Assembly: GCA_047495785.1 (NCBI GenBank)
Contig: JBLDXI010000003.1
Location: 2,108,001 to 2,172,000 of the forward strand
Direction: 5' to 3'
From: Lepidodermella squamata
Lineage: Eukaryota; Gastrotricha
DNA length: 64,000 bases
Below are positions 31,681-44,100 of the stretch, one piece after another (position 1 is the first letter of the stretch; each line of letters begins with the position of its first letter). Both the position numbers and the translations under genes were made by a program. The notes beneath the pieces were generated by a model that saw only the letters and a program-made list of their open reading frames with translations, made no database searches and was not told the origin of the DNA.

Positions 31681-34600
31681 ATGTTGAAGGTAATTTTTTT
31701 CAGTTTTTCTTGTTTGGTCGTTTTTTCGCTAAAACCGAGTGGTATCTAATTTTTCCATTAAATTGATAACATTCTTGAATTTCCTCCGCGAAATTTTAGT
31801 GTAAAGAAATTGTCTTGTTGGGGAACTTGAATTAATTGAAAATTTCCGAGATTTAGGTAATTTCAAGATTTGGCACTGAACGCAAACGCAAGACTCATTT
31901 TTTTATTTATTTTTTTCATCAAAATTCGAAGAGTGATTTCAGTTTTGAATCTCGCGCGGTCATGTGACGCGGGATATTTGTACGCGCCGCCGTGTTTAAC
32001 ATCAAATAGTACCTATTTCCCAGAATCATTACTCGCTTTTAAATCTTACCGCGTTTGGATTTTTCATGTCAAGCGTCAATATAACGACTTGATTTTTCCG
32101 CCCATTCGCACCTTGGCAGATTTTACCTGCTACCCGGCCCTACTCAATGATTTTCAAAAAGGTTCCGTAAAATTTCAGACCCTCTATTTTCTAATTAGTT
32201 ACTCCACAATAGACCACTGAAATTTTTTCCAACCAGGTAGCGTTGGTTGAAAAGGAACTCTTTCGGTAAAAACCTATCAGGATAACCGATTTTAAAATTT
32301 TGCAAATGTTTTGTGAATTTTTCAATAAAGTGACAGTAAAATAAAAAATCATTTGGATTTTTTGAAAATAACTTGAAAAGTGGAAAAACAGCCCTGAAAG
32401 CGCTGAAGGATCAACGCCTAGTCTGGTCGGCTATTGGGAAATATTCAACGGAATTTCAGTAGATTATTCAGCTTCAAAGCAAAGAATCAGAGTTGCAAAC
32501 CCTAAATTAATCAATGCAAATTTTACATTGAAAATGGAATGCCTGGTCTCATTGGAATTTATCAAACATTTTGCCAAAAATCTGTTGATTAATTTTTTCT
32601 GTTTTATTTAGGAAGAAAATGACGATCCTGATTCGGGCCCACCCGCCGGTTCAGACGACGAGATCATCGTAATTCGAAAGCGCCGCCCCACCGACACGCC
32701 ATCATCGTCAACGAGCAAGGCCAAACTCGCGCGGGTGATCGATTCTGACGAGGAAGAGGACAAGAAGCCAGTTGCCATCATCAAAATCACGAAAAAACCG
32801 TGCGAAAATGCCGACCCGGAAATTTCCGACGCAGAATCCGGCACGCCGCCGACCAGCCCCGGCTCGACTGTCATCATCGACGAAGACGAAGACCACAACT
32901 GGCCGTCATCGCAGCAGTTCGTCGCCACGAAACGCCTCGACGACCTCGGCGATCGCTACATCGAAAACCAACTCGTCAAATCGATAAATCAATCAGACGG
33001 CCGGAAACGGCGCCACATCCTACAAGACGACGAGTTGGACTACGAATCCCGGCGAGCGATTCAGGAGGAAAAGGCCCGAGTTGCTAGGCTGAACGAACGG
33101 AAACAGAATCGATCTTTCGTAATTGATCTAAGCAACGATAATCTGCCGGAATTGGACTCGGAGACTAGCCAACACGTCGAGCAGAAGCCGAATCAATTGA
33201 TCCTGGAGGCGGACCCGTTGCTCGAGGTTCATCCTGTTATTGTCGAAAAGTTGAAAGATCACCAGGTTGACGCGACCCGATTTCTATGGGAGACGTGTTG
33301 CGAAACCGTGCATGACGTTCAAACTCGGGCGGGTTCAGGGTGTCTAATCGCGCATTGCATGGGTCTAGGCAAAACTCTGACTTCAATCGCCTTTATCCAT
33401 ACGTTACTTTCAAACCGCGATTTAACGGGGATTAAAACTTGTTTGATCTTATCCCCAGTCAATGCGTTGATTAACTGGGTGCAGGAGTTTCACAAATGGG
33501 TGCCGGCTAGTCAGCAGTTGAAGATTTTCGATTTGAACTCGGCGAAGCAGATCCCGGCTCGAGCGGCTAAGTTGGATTTGTGGCAGTCGACGGGCGGCGT
33601 GATGGTGATGGGTTACAACATGTTTCGAAGCCTTGTTCAGTCGAGTGATAAGAACATAACGGCGAGGACGCCGGAGGAGTTGGATAAATTGAACCATTTG
33701 CCGAAGTTGACTGATCGCCAGAAGCAGTCGTTTTTGCGGGCGCTCATCGACCCGGGTCCGGATTTGGTTGTGTGTGACGAGGGGCACGTGTTGAAGACGC
33801 CGTGGACTGCGCTGTTTCGAACGGTTGATCGCATGACGACGCGGCGGCGTGTGATTTTGACGGGTACGCCGTTGCAGAATAATTTGATGGAGTATCATAC
33901 GATGGTTACGTTCGTCAAACCTGGTCTACTTGGGAATCGGAAAACATTTGCGAACCGGTGAGTAAAATTTCAATTTTTTCTTTGAAAATTCCCGCCAGCA
34001 AAAAATGATTTGATTTGGTCGATTTCCTTAAAATTTGTTGAGAAAATTCTGATAAATTGTTCATGAATTAATATTTATTTATTTCGGTCCCCCATACGAA
34101 GCAGCAGGCTTCAAAGCAGGAAGCAGGATAGACCCAAAAAGCTGTGCAAATGCCACGCAACAATAAATGGAATCAATTACGATAAAATTCTGCGTAATTT
34201 TCTGAATACGGGCCCTTCATAACTTTAGGAGCCCGGCTTATGAATTTTGGAAAATTTTCGAAAAACTTTTGACTTTTTTTTGGCAAAATTCAGGTCGGAG
34301 CTACAATACGGAGTTTTACGTTACTCAAATTTTGGTGTGGAAAGCTAGAATAGCTGACCATCATGTTAGTCCATTGGTTGAAAATCAGAGGCTAAGCCTG
34401 AGCGCCTACTTTAATTTTTTAATTAATTTAATTTAATTAATTTAAATCGGTAATATTATTGGAATTTGAATCATTTAATTTCGAAGCAGAAAATGTCCCC
34501 TTTGAAAATGCAGCGTGCCCCTTGGTACCGCTTGCCAAGAAACAATGCATTTAGGAAAGGAAGTCTGAAATAAGAGGCGAAGTGATATCCCTTACGCATA

Positions 34601-37600
34601 ATAAAATTGTCACCATGAAAATGGCGTGACGTATGAAATTTTAATTTACCCGAGAACCAACCGAGTCCAACCGAAAAAAACCTGATTTTCTAGCATCGGG
34701 TTTTTTCGGGAAATTTATTTCTTTTTTTTTTCGTGAAATCGCTGGATGGGAGAGGCTACCGACGTTATTATAGAAAAATTTGGTAAAGTAGAAAATGGTC
34801 TCACTAATTATGGGATACTCGATCGCAATAGTTAGCATTTTTAGGAATAAATATTCCTAATCGATTGGTTTTCGGAGTCTGGGTGACTCTGAAATCATGG
34901 TAATCGCTAGGACTTTCGAAAACAAGCATTCGACTGGGGAAAGCACGAAGACTCGCCGAAATGAGGATGGGCGCTTTTTCCATTCGTTTTTTTCGTTTTT
35001 TTCCTTAAACAAATTTCCAGTGTTTGAAAGAGTTCTAAGAGCGGGAGGCGAGCAGTCGAGCGATCAAATTACTCATCAAATTATTATGCAGAGACCCCAG
35101 AGCATTTTTCGGTGATTCGATCCTCATACGTAAACAAGATTTATCATACGTAACAAGCCGTCGAAAATGGAGCTTTACGATTCAACTTTATTGTCACACC
35201 ATTCACGATCACTTATTCACAGTTCACAGTTCAAACCAAGTCAGTTGAACTACACGGCTTCGGCGATACAGAAGATCTACGAAAGATATCGCCAACTGCT
35301 TGCATTAACGCCTTCTTCCTTAATTGAACAACATAAAAAATGAATATAACATTTCCAAGGCCCATTTCACGCGTTGAAGCGCTTCATTATGTGAGTAACT
35401 CTATGCAAGTTGAGCGCCACCCGATGTAACGTAGCGAAAATCCGAGTGAACGCAGCAATTTTAATGTTTTAACAGTACATCATTTCAAGCTTTTGAGTTG
35501 TTTAAAAGCTAAATGAAGTTATTCATTTGCTGGCTACTCGGCTTAGTTTTTCCGGAGTTCACGCCGAGGCCTTTAAAGTGGAAGTTGCTGGGGTTTTATT
35601 TGTGGTCTTGTTGTGACCTCGGCATTGTGCTTGAGGCTCGATATCGTCTTAAACCTAGAATTGAAGCAGATGGTTGAGCAAATTGAACGAAAATTCGAAA
35701 TTAAATAACAATTTTGGAAAACACGTTCGTAACTCGTCTTAATTGTGCTCAGCAAATCGGAGTTTCCGAAGTTTGACCGGATACTACTGATGCCGTGTTG
35801 GAAAAGATGGTGATAAAGGCGAAATTGTCCTATTATGGAAGGGATTGTGAGGGGAAAGATGTAACAAGCACTTGCAGGCTGCGTCGCCGCAGGCACCTCG
35901 CCGAAAGCCTCCGCCGTCGATTTTTTTTGTTAAAAATCTAGAAGGTCAGCGTGACCAGAGCAGTGATTTAGTGATGAAAACACCTCCTGTTTTGATTTAC
36001 CGCCCCGTAATTTAACTACACACCCAATAGCGAATGATTTATGATCAGATTCGGGAAAAGTCTCGTGATTTTTCGCTAAATCAACAAAACCCTACAGACA
36101 CCAGCATGTTGGCCTTGAGGTTCGAGAGTCCCATGCAAACCTGGCTATTCTGAATGTTGTAGACAATAATTTGAGGTTCATCGACGAAGCTATTTAATTT
36201 CGATCAAATCAGCAATATTGATTTCAAGTATCGATTTTTCAAATCGGTTATTTTTCCGATATCAACCGTCGTTAATTTTTTTACCGTCGCGAAATCGCGA
36301 AAAATCGGAGAAATTTACGACGCTTAATTTAAGTTTTAAGATGGAATTTATTTGGACCAATTATTATGATTTATTGCAAATTAATTTATAAATGAGTTAT
36401 TAAATTGAATTTTTAAATTTTGTTGTGATTTCCTAGATTTGCGAATCCGATCAAAGCCGGTGAAGCCAAAGACGCCGCGATGGAAGACGTGATGCTGATG
36501 AAACGCCGCGTGTCCGTGCTCAACCAGTACCTATCCGGCTTCGTTCACCGCCGCGGTTTCGACCACCTGCGCTCCGTCCTGCCGCCCAAATTCGAATACG
36601 TCCTCCTGTTGCGATCCACCGACGTGCAGTGCCAGCTTTACGAAAACTACCTGCGCGACGTGGTCGGCGTGCCGCAAATCGGCCCTGATCTAGCCGAAGA
36701 AAACGATCAAATCGGGCGACTCCGCAAGCGGTTATTCGCGGACTACTACACGCTTCGCTACATCTGCAGCCACCCCTACCTACTGTACGTAGCTCGCGAG
36801 AAGGCCATCGAAGCCGAGGCGAAGAAACGGGCGAGGAATTACGTCGATGCCGAGAAGGACGATGACGAGGAGGAGGATGGCAGTGATGAGGAACGCGAGG
36901 AGGATGACGAGTTTGCGTATTACGAGGAGGAACCGGTGAAAAAGCGTGGCCGTCCGGTTGCGGCCAGGGCGTCGTCTTCGGCTGCCTCGAACCGGCCTGG
37001 GTCGAGGGCGGCGAATGGCGGTGTTGGTACGGAGGCGAAGACGAAGAAGCGGATGATGCTGGGCCCACCTGAGTGGTTCACGTCGGTCATTGCGAGGGGC
37101 GCCGCGACTACGCCTGATCTTTCAGTCAAAATGACGGTAAGCTTTGAAATTTAAAATTTCTTTTAGAAAAATCGAATTTACCAGATTACGGGTTGTAAAA
37201 TAGGGAAGTAAATCAAAATTCAAAATTCGAAAAATTATATTTCATGAAAATTGTAGGCTACAGCTCCAGATTTAGTGCTAAATCAGCCCCTAAATTTGGG
37301 ATGTACAGCGTGTCCCATAAGTAACAAAAACTATGAAAACACACGGAAAAGGGATCGAAAACATCTGAATTAGAGATCCAAGTCATTTCTCAGAGAAGTC
37401 TAAGTCATTTCTTAAAAAAATTCAATATGCCAGTCAATAGGATTAAAAAAATCCGGATTAATTAGTTCCAACCCGGTAAAATACCGAAAATTACCGAACC
37501 AGCTACTATCGGGGTTTTACGGGATATATCTGGTAAATTTTTTATTTCTTCGTTAAATTCGTGGATGAATGATGGAAAATTCTTCCTGTAGGCTTAATTT

Positions 37601-40359
37601 CAAACTAATTCGTCAAATTCGTACAAAAAGTTCAACAATCGAAAAATAGCCGCGCAACTTATAGGACTGTACATCTGCCATGTCAATTTTTTGCAACAAT
37701 TTCTTGAAATGCTTCGTGTTTAAAATTGTGTTACATTTTTATCGATGGAATCGTTTAGGGTATTTTCATGCTATTTCTTAATTTCATATTGCTACAATTT
37801 TAGCGATTTATGGACAGCATTTTTACTGAGGTGTCGTGGGCAAACATATTAACTGGATATATTTTTAAAATAAGCTGGCCGATACTTTCAGATACGCTCA
37901 GTTTTCTTCTATTACGGCCGTTTTAGTGCTCCTTTATACTTGTGTTTGCAGTAAAAAGAAGATTAGGCTTAGAGTTAGGTCGAGATTATTACAGATAACC
38001 AATTTGACCGTCTCATCGATTTTAGGGCCCTTGCACCATTTGCGGGAAAAATTGACTACGTTCTCGCAACTTCGTTTTTGCTTTATAAAAACCGAATCCG
38101 GCAGTCATCCGGCATTTATTTTACGCTTCACGTTTCCAGCTCGAATTAAATAGAAAAAATTGTGCAGTCAAAATTTTCAAATAGCTTCTTCATTCATTAT
38201 AATTTACGCGGCCTATTCAGTGCCATTATTCATTTAATGAATTTATGACAAATTTATTAAACAAATTCTAATAATTTTTCCAGGTGTTCATGAATTTGCT
38301 GCGTTCGTTTGAACAAAAAGGCGATAAGGTGCTAGTTTTCAGCCAATCGGTCGTGCTGCTCGATCTCATCGAACTGACCCTCGCCCAGGAGAACCGAAGC
38401 CGAGCCGTCAATGGCTCCGAGCTGCGCTTCCCGAACTGGGAACCCGACATGGACTACTTCCGCATCGACGGCAGCGTGCCAGTCTCAGCACGCAGTGACC
38501 TGATCCGCCGTTTCAATTCGTCATTCAACGACCGATCTCGGCTGTTTCTGATTTCAACCCGAGCCGGCGGTATCGGCATCAACTTGACCGCTGCGAATCG
38601 CTGCATCGTTTTCGACGCGAGTTGGAACCCGTGCAACGACATTCAAGCCCTGTTTCGAGCCTACCGCATCGGCCAACAGCGGCCGGTTTTCATCTACCGC
38701 CTCATTTCAGCCGGCACAATGGAAGAAAAAATCTACGATCGTCAAATTCAAAAACAGGTAAAGAAAAAATCTTCCTTAACGATTTTTATTTATTTTTATT
38801 TATCATTTTTCAAATTCTATCGCAATTAACCAGATCTAGTGGAGATAATTCGTTTTTGAATATCTCACAGAAATCAATTAAATCAATAGAAATTTCGAAA
38901 TATCGCTTATTTTCGCATCAACTGTTCGGCTGTTCGAATTTTCAGCGGCTCACTTTTTGAATGAATTTGTCCAAAACTGAATTTTCAAATTTTTGTTCAA
39001 GATTACGGATTATGGTACTGCCTGAAAAATTATTAGCCTCCAATAAATTTCAGATCAGTCATTAAATTACACGATTTCATCCATATCGATTAGAAATAGC
39101 TCTCATTCGATGCACCTTCAATTTCAGAGTCCAATTATTTAGACAGAAATAGATTAGAGAAATAATTGACTTATACTTCAATGTGTTGGTTCGGCTTTTC
39201 AGGTTGAGCGGGCTTTGATTATTATCTTGTTTGTGGGCTGTACGGTAATAATTTATTCCATATTGCAACAAAGTTCTTATAAAATAATGCGTGATTTTTC
39301 TTTCAAGGCCTGATCATCATTTTAAGGTTCAAAGTAGCGGCTGGCGGCGTAATCAGAATTTATAGAAATTATTCGAAAATATATTTCTAATATTTCTGAT
39401 TTTCTTTTTACTAGACTTTTTTCAGTCAATTTTTTATTAGGTATTCCTCCTGCTGATTAATGTTATGGCTTCATTTAAATTCATTCTAATTTGAAGTGAT
39501 TAAAATTTTCTCCGTTTTTCATTGTTATTCGGCAGCAGCTTGATTATTTTAGGTTATATAATTTGAATTATTCTCTCCCACATTAATTTTATGAGAATAT
39601 TCCTAATTAATAGTTATATTTTAAAATTTTGTTTACAAATTATTTGTCTTGTTTTAGGCATTGGCGAATCGCGTTGTCGATAAGCAGCAAATCGAGCGTC
39701 ATTTCACTGCGCGCGAGCTCATCGAGCTGTACACATTCCACGCCCGCGAGAACAAAGTCCTGCAGCCCGGCGCGTTCAAGTTCGAAAGTTACCCAGAAGC
39801 CGACGAAGTGCTAACAAATCTGCTCGAAACCTGCAGCCACGTAGTCAAGAAGTACTTCGTCCACGACTCGCTGCTCGAGCACAAGAGTGAGGAAGAGTTG
39901 ACCGAGGCGGAGCGGCTCGAGGCGTGGCTTGAATTCGAACAGCGAGAAAAGGCGAAATTGCTGGCTGAAGCGGCGCAGGGCAGCGATGCGGAACCCGGGT
40001 CAGACGATGAATTCGACGAAATTCAGGCGTATGGCATGAAAAGCCGAGGCGGCATCAGGAAAGGCGGCAGGCGTGGGCGCTACTCAAAGCGCGTTTCAGC
40101 TATGATGAACAGCTTTTTCGGGTCGATCGACTCAGCCGCCGGGACTTCGGGTGCGGCGTCTCAGCTTTCAGCCGCTGAATTGGCCGCGAGATTGGCCCCA
40201 TCAACGGTTCAGATTCACCCTGGATCGTCTTACTACCCGTTGAATCCGGCTTTGGCTGCGCAGAATGGCATGATTCCGAACCTTGGCGTGGAAATGGGCC
40301 CGGTTTACGAAGATGACGAAGATGAAGATGATGAGGAGTACGAAGATGAAGATTTGTAA
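31681..40359 (+). CDS. ATRX/XNP-like SNF2-family chromatin remodeling ATPase
   Basis: Exons: probable first exon 31681-31689 (ATG TTG AAG, identical candidate at 29845-29853), then 32612-33957, 36437-37136, 38284-38757 and 39658-40359. The four main exons encode 1,073 residues in phase. SNF2 motifs: I, CMGLGKTLTSIAF; II, VVCDEGHVLKT (DEGH is the ATRX form); III, LTGTPLQNNLMEYH; V-VI, STRAGGIGINLTAANRCIVF then FRAYRIGQQRPVFIYRL. After it comes YDRQIQKQ-ALANRVVDKQQ and ERHFTARELIELYTF, strongly ATRX-like. An acidic insert (EKDDDEEEDGSDEEREEDDE) splits the helicase lobes and the C-terminus ends in an Asp/Glu run. There is no ADD zinc-finger in the visible N-terminus, as in other invertebrate XNP proteins. 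Acts in the nucleus to remodel nucleosomes. The first exon is weakly supported because exon 2 has no Met before motif I. Confidence 0.9.
33958..36436 (+). other. Intron 2 of the ATRX-like gene
   Basis: A 2.5-kb intron between phase-2 junctions (CCG|GTGAGT and TTTCCTAG|ATT). I see no gene in it. The ORFs near 34897-35115 and 35573-35896 have no recognised domain. Confidence 0.5.
37137..38283 (+). other. Intron 3 of the ATRX-like gene
   Basis: A 1.15-kb intron carrying the inverted mariner-type MITE at 37305-37673. The rest shows no recognisable feature. Confidence 0.5.
37305..37673 (-). mobile_element. Mariner-type MITE, copy 3 (inverted)
   Basis: It opens ACAGCGTGTCCCATAAGTAAC and closes ACTTATAGGACTGTACA. 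Read on the minus strand it carries GATAGTAGCTGGTTCGGTAA and TTTTTTAATCC, matching copies 1 and 2. Confidence 0.65.
38758..39657 (+). other. Intron 4 of the ATRX-like gene
   Basis: A 0.9-kb AT-rich intron. No gene or repeat was recognised in it. Confidence 0.45.
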
Positions 40360-40536
40360 ATTTGCGTCTTTTCAAAGATGAATTGCTTTGTTGTATTTAC
40401 TCAAACTCGTTATGTTGTGTACGTGTTATACCTTACTTTTAAAGCTTCTACGCTTGACAAAACTGCATACTATTGATGTATATAAGTGAATGCTTAATGT
40501 GAAATATTTACTACGTTTGCCTGAAACTGATTTTGC

Positions 40537-40542
40537 AATAAA
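40537..40542 (+). terminator. Poly(A) signal of the ATRX-like gene
   Basis: AATAAA about 180 nt after the stop codon at 40357-40359. Confidence 0.6.
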
Positions 40543-40689
40543 GGCATCGTTTTGGGTATCGTGGCGACTTTTTTAAAACCGGGCTTGTGTCGAAGTTGCA
40601 AAAAAATGCAATATTTTTGCGTTTGCTTGCACTGGACAAATAATCGTGGCCTGCATTCACCAAAAATTTGACTACTGCCTGGATATAAA

Positions 40690-41144
40690 TGTTGGACAAC
40701 TTTCGAGGCGCGAAAACATCGATTAGGAATTGATTGATAATTTGTTAAAACACATGAATCAACATCAGCAGTCTAGTAGACTACAAACATGGAACATTTA
40801 AGTAGAACCTCAACTGCCACTTCACACCATTTGCTTATTGATTCATGGTTTGTTTAAATATTAAATGATTAAATTGTGGGTAAATTAGAAAAAATTTGGT
40901 GGCTGTTCGTAACCACCTGAGAACGCAACATGCTGAGATATCCGCTAAATTAGATAAGTGGCGAACCTTTCACACCTTTAATTAACAGAAATCATTCATC
41001 AACGACAGTTTGCACTGGCGAGTTGCCCTGGGTGAGCGTCTTTATTCTTTCGTAAAAACAGGTTTCTTCCTATGAATAATTCAAGTTCGCTCCCGTCGAA
41101 GAAACCGGGTCCATTGCGAATTCGGGTTTTCGTTCTACATCGAA
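40690..41144 (+). promoter_or_regulatory. Upstream region of secreted protein gene A
   Basis: Related to 50775-50960 upstream of gene B: both contain GAGGCGCGAAAA, ATCGATTA-type, AACATCAGC, TAGTAGACT and TTGATTC blocks in order. The conserved order places the promoter or 5' UTR here. No exon is seen. Confidence 0.45.
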
Positions 41145-44100
41145 ATGTCACAATTTTGGAGGCTGCTGCTGACTATTGGGCTCATCATCCAATTTTGCAG
41201 ATGTGGAAAGCATTTTACAAGAATGGTTGGCATGAAACCGGCCGTTGCGTTACAAGGAGATAATATCTCCAACTATATGATCACATCGTAATAAATAAAC
41301 AAGACTTTCCCACGATGTTTTAATTTGTCATGAAGGTCTGTCATGCAAAGCGAAAATCATTGCGCAGCGTCTTGTGTCTCCACTCAAAACTGCAATTCGG
41401 CTTATTATCGAAAATCAGACAAGATCTGCTTTATGTACTCGGTTTCAGTCACCGCAAATCAGCTGACAACGGATTCGGCAGCATCTGGTGACATAACGTT
41501 CGACTTAGTGTCGAACTCGAACAAGCCGGATGCCAAGGAGAAAGTCCTAGCGAGGACCAAGAAGGCAGTAAAAAATCTGCTAAGCACCATTGCCACGCGT
41601 AAGGAGATAGGAGATGTTTATTCGAAGCTCATTGACCCATTATTATTCGATAATTTTTTAGCTTGCAAGAATCCACTGGCTATGGGTCTGCGATCATGGT
41701 CGTGCTCGGGCGAACTGTGGGACGACAACGGACTAGCGATTCGGAACGAGCAAATCGTCGGAGGAGCCAATCCTCAGACCGCAGCGGGTATTAAGGCAGG
41801 ATTTGGCAGGTTATGCCTCGGGGCGGATGTTTGGTCAAACACTACTAGGTTCTATTATGCTGGTACATCAACAAGTTACCCTGCTTCATTCTATCAGGCC
41901 AGAATCTTTCATCTTTAGGGATGTTGTTTTTATTTTAAAGCTTTTCCCGCTAGGTTTCTTTTGATACTTTCACTTGGCTGCACTACATCGACTTGAAACC
42001 ATTCGGATGGACTTTCACCTCATCCATAGCATACAGCCTCGACGGCAATACTTGGCAGGACTACTTATCACCGGCAGGAGATGTTGTCATATTCTCTCAT
42101 ACCACGCCTTATTCAAACACTGGCCCGACTATCCGACTAAATCTCTGGAAACCTGTCATCGTGCACCACGTTCGATTTTACCCAAGAACATGGATAAATT
42201 CTGATTGGGGAATCCAAATTGAGTACTACGGCTGCCCTGCACTTTGCCGAGGTGAGTTTTTTGAGCCGCGATTGTTTTCAAAACTAATTTTCAAAATCTC
42301 GAAGCTCCGCTCGGCATTGAAGCGATGGAGCTTGCTGATAACCAATTTTCGCAATCTTCAGCGGACAACAACAATCGCACAGCCCAGTTCGCTAACCTGA
42401 TGAACCCGTGGCATGGATGGCAAGCAGCTAGTGCGGGCCCATTCGAGTGGATACAAGTTGATCTACTGAAAAACTTTATTGTTAGGATTTTTGAATAGAG
42501 CAAAGAAAGCATCGTCAACCATCTATTTTATATCAGGTCACTGGTATTTCAACGATGCTATCAAGGCCTAATGCCCAGGGGTTGAAAGGGGCGACTCAGT
42601 TCAGCTTAAAATTCTGTTCAGAACCGAATTGCGGCCAGACCTGGCAAAATGTTCGAAGAACCGGAGCGGCTGAAGGCACCTTTCAGGTTTGCGTACTCCA
42701 ATTGTATAAAAGTTTTTCCCACAATTCTTTTCAGATGTTTTCGAGCGCTAACTCGGGTGATAGCATTACGACGGCGTTTTTCGATGCTCCTATAATCGCA
42801 AGGATGGTTCGTTTGAATGTATTACAGTCAACAACGGTTGCTGGAATTAGATGGGAACTGCTTGGCTGTCGAGGTAATTGAATCTCTAATTTCGACCGGT
42901 TCGAGCAAGAAAACATTTTGCAGAAATTCCGTCGATGCTGCTTAGCACCCCTGATCTAGCGAAGGGGAATCCAGTTACATCCTCGTCCGCTTCGGTGTTT
43001 GGCAGAATGATTCCTACCAATGGAAAACTAACAGATCAACCGAATCGTGACGCACAAGGCAGACTGCGATCTTGTGTTCGTCTTGATCCGGATCTGAACA
43101 ACCCATCTTACGTCACAATCGACCTTGGATCAACTCAGTCCATCACTGATGTCGTAATAACTCCGCCGCGGATGTACTCTGCCCTCGAGCCGTCTGGTTT
43201 GTGGCTCTTCGATGCTATAACCATGGCGAACGATCTGAGTGGTCAAGGTACCGACGGGGTTGTTTCGCCCTCAGTCGAGCTGGTAACAGGTCCTTTCGGA
43301 AAACCGAAAACTGCTTTTCGACTCCCACCAACAGCTCTAACTGCATCAGTGGTTATTCCAAAGGCTGCACCCACTGCCGCTTTTCACTCAGCAACAAGTG
43401 ATTTTTCTGTCTTTTTCTGGCTTTACATCGCTGGGACATCATGGCCATCTGCAGCCACTGTACTAATTCAGTTCAATTACGATGACGTCGTAGGGTAATT
43501 CGAAAGGTAGAGTGATATTCGCAAACATTTCTATTGCGTTTCTTTCACAGGTTTTACGGAATTAGTGCAGGGCCATTGGCTAATGGATCTCAATACATTT
43601 TGTACACGTACAAGACAAATGTTGTAGCTTCTTACGTACCGCTAGAAGTCAATCGGTGGTACTTTGTCGGTATCGCATTTGATCGCGCAAGATGTTCGTA
43701 TTAATTATATTTATCCATCAAGTCAAAGCTATTAATAATAATATTACTATTATCCTACAGCGTCTTATCTCATTCTTGCAAATGGGATTGCCGTTGGAGC
43801 TGGCGATATTCCAGCCACATTTTCCAACAATATTTTCACCGATACATCTATAACTTTTGGGCCTTGGATGTCTGGTAATGAGCGGGTGATGGATCGGCGG
43901 ATTGCTTGTGTCCAACTCTATAATCGAAGGTTAACTAAAAGCGAAATGGACGATGCAATGCTGTGCCCATGGCAATGTGATTAACTTCTCGGCGTACTTG
44001 AGCTTTTGTATCACCTGATTTGATTTTAGTGCCTAATCCTCTAGTTTTTTGGCCAATGGATTCGAAATATGGACTCAATGACTACATGGGATCTTCCGTT

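Larger units (their letters stand above)
28978..32648 (+). repeat. 1,836-bp direct tandem duplication
   Basis: Unit 1 is 28978-30813 and unit 2 is 30814-32648; they appear identical base for base. The left breakpoint is in intron 3 of the F-box gene (ACCGAAAATGG) and the right breakpoint is inside exon 2 of the ATRX-like gene (ACCCGCCG). At the junction (30806-30820) these are joined with one extra A. Unit 2 therefore carries orphan copies of F-box exons 4 and 5 (30863-31014 and 31071-31212), and unit 1 carries a truncated copy of the remodeler exon (30776-30812). Identity this high means a very recent event or an assembly artefact. Confidence 0.92.

Noticed and set aside
36520-37068. 182-codon minus-strand ORF inside the remodeler exon
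   Set aside because: It is a shadow of the GC-rich coding strand, low in complexity and Pro/Arg/Ser-rich, with no domain.
41072-41263. ORF at the start of gene A in another frame
   Set aside because: The alternative frame from ATG 41145 gives a signal peptide, is matched in gene B and ends at a phase-correct donor.
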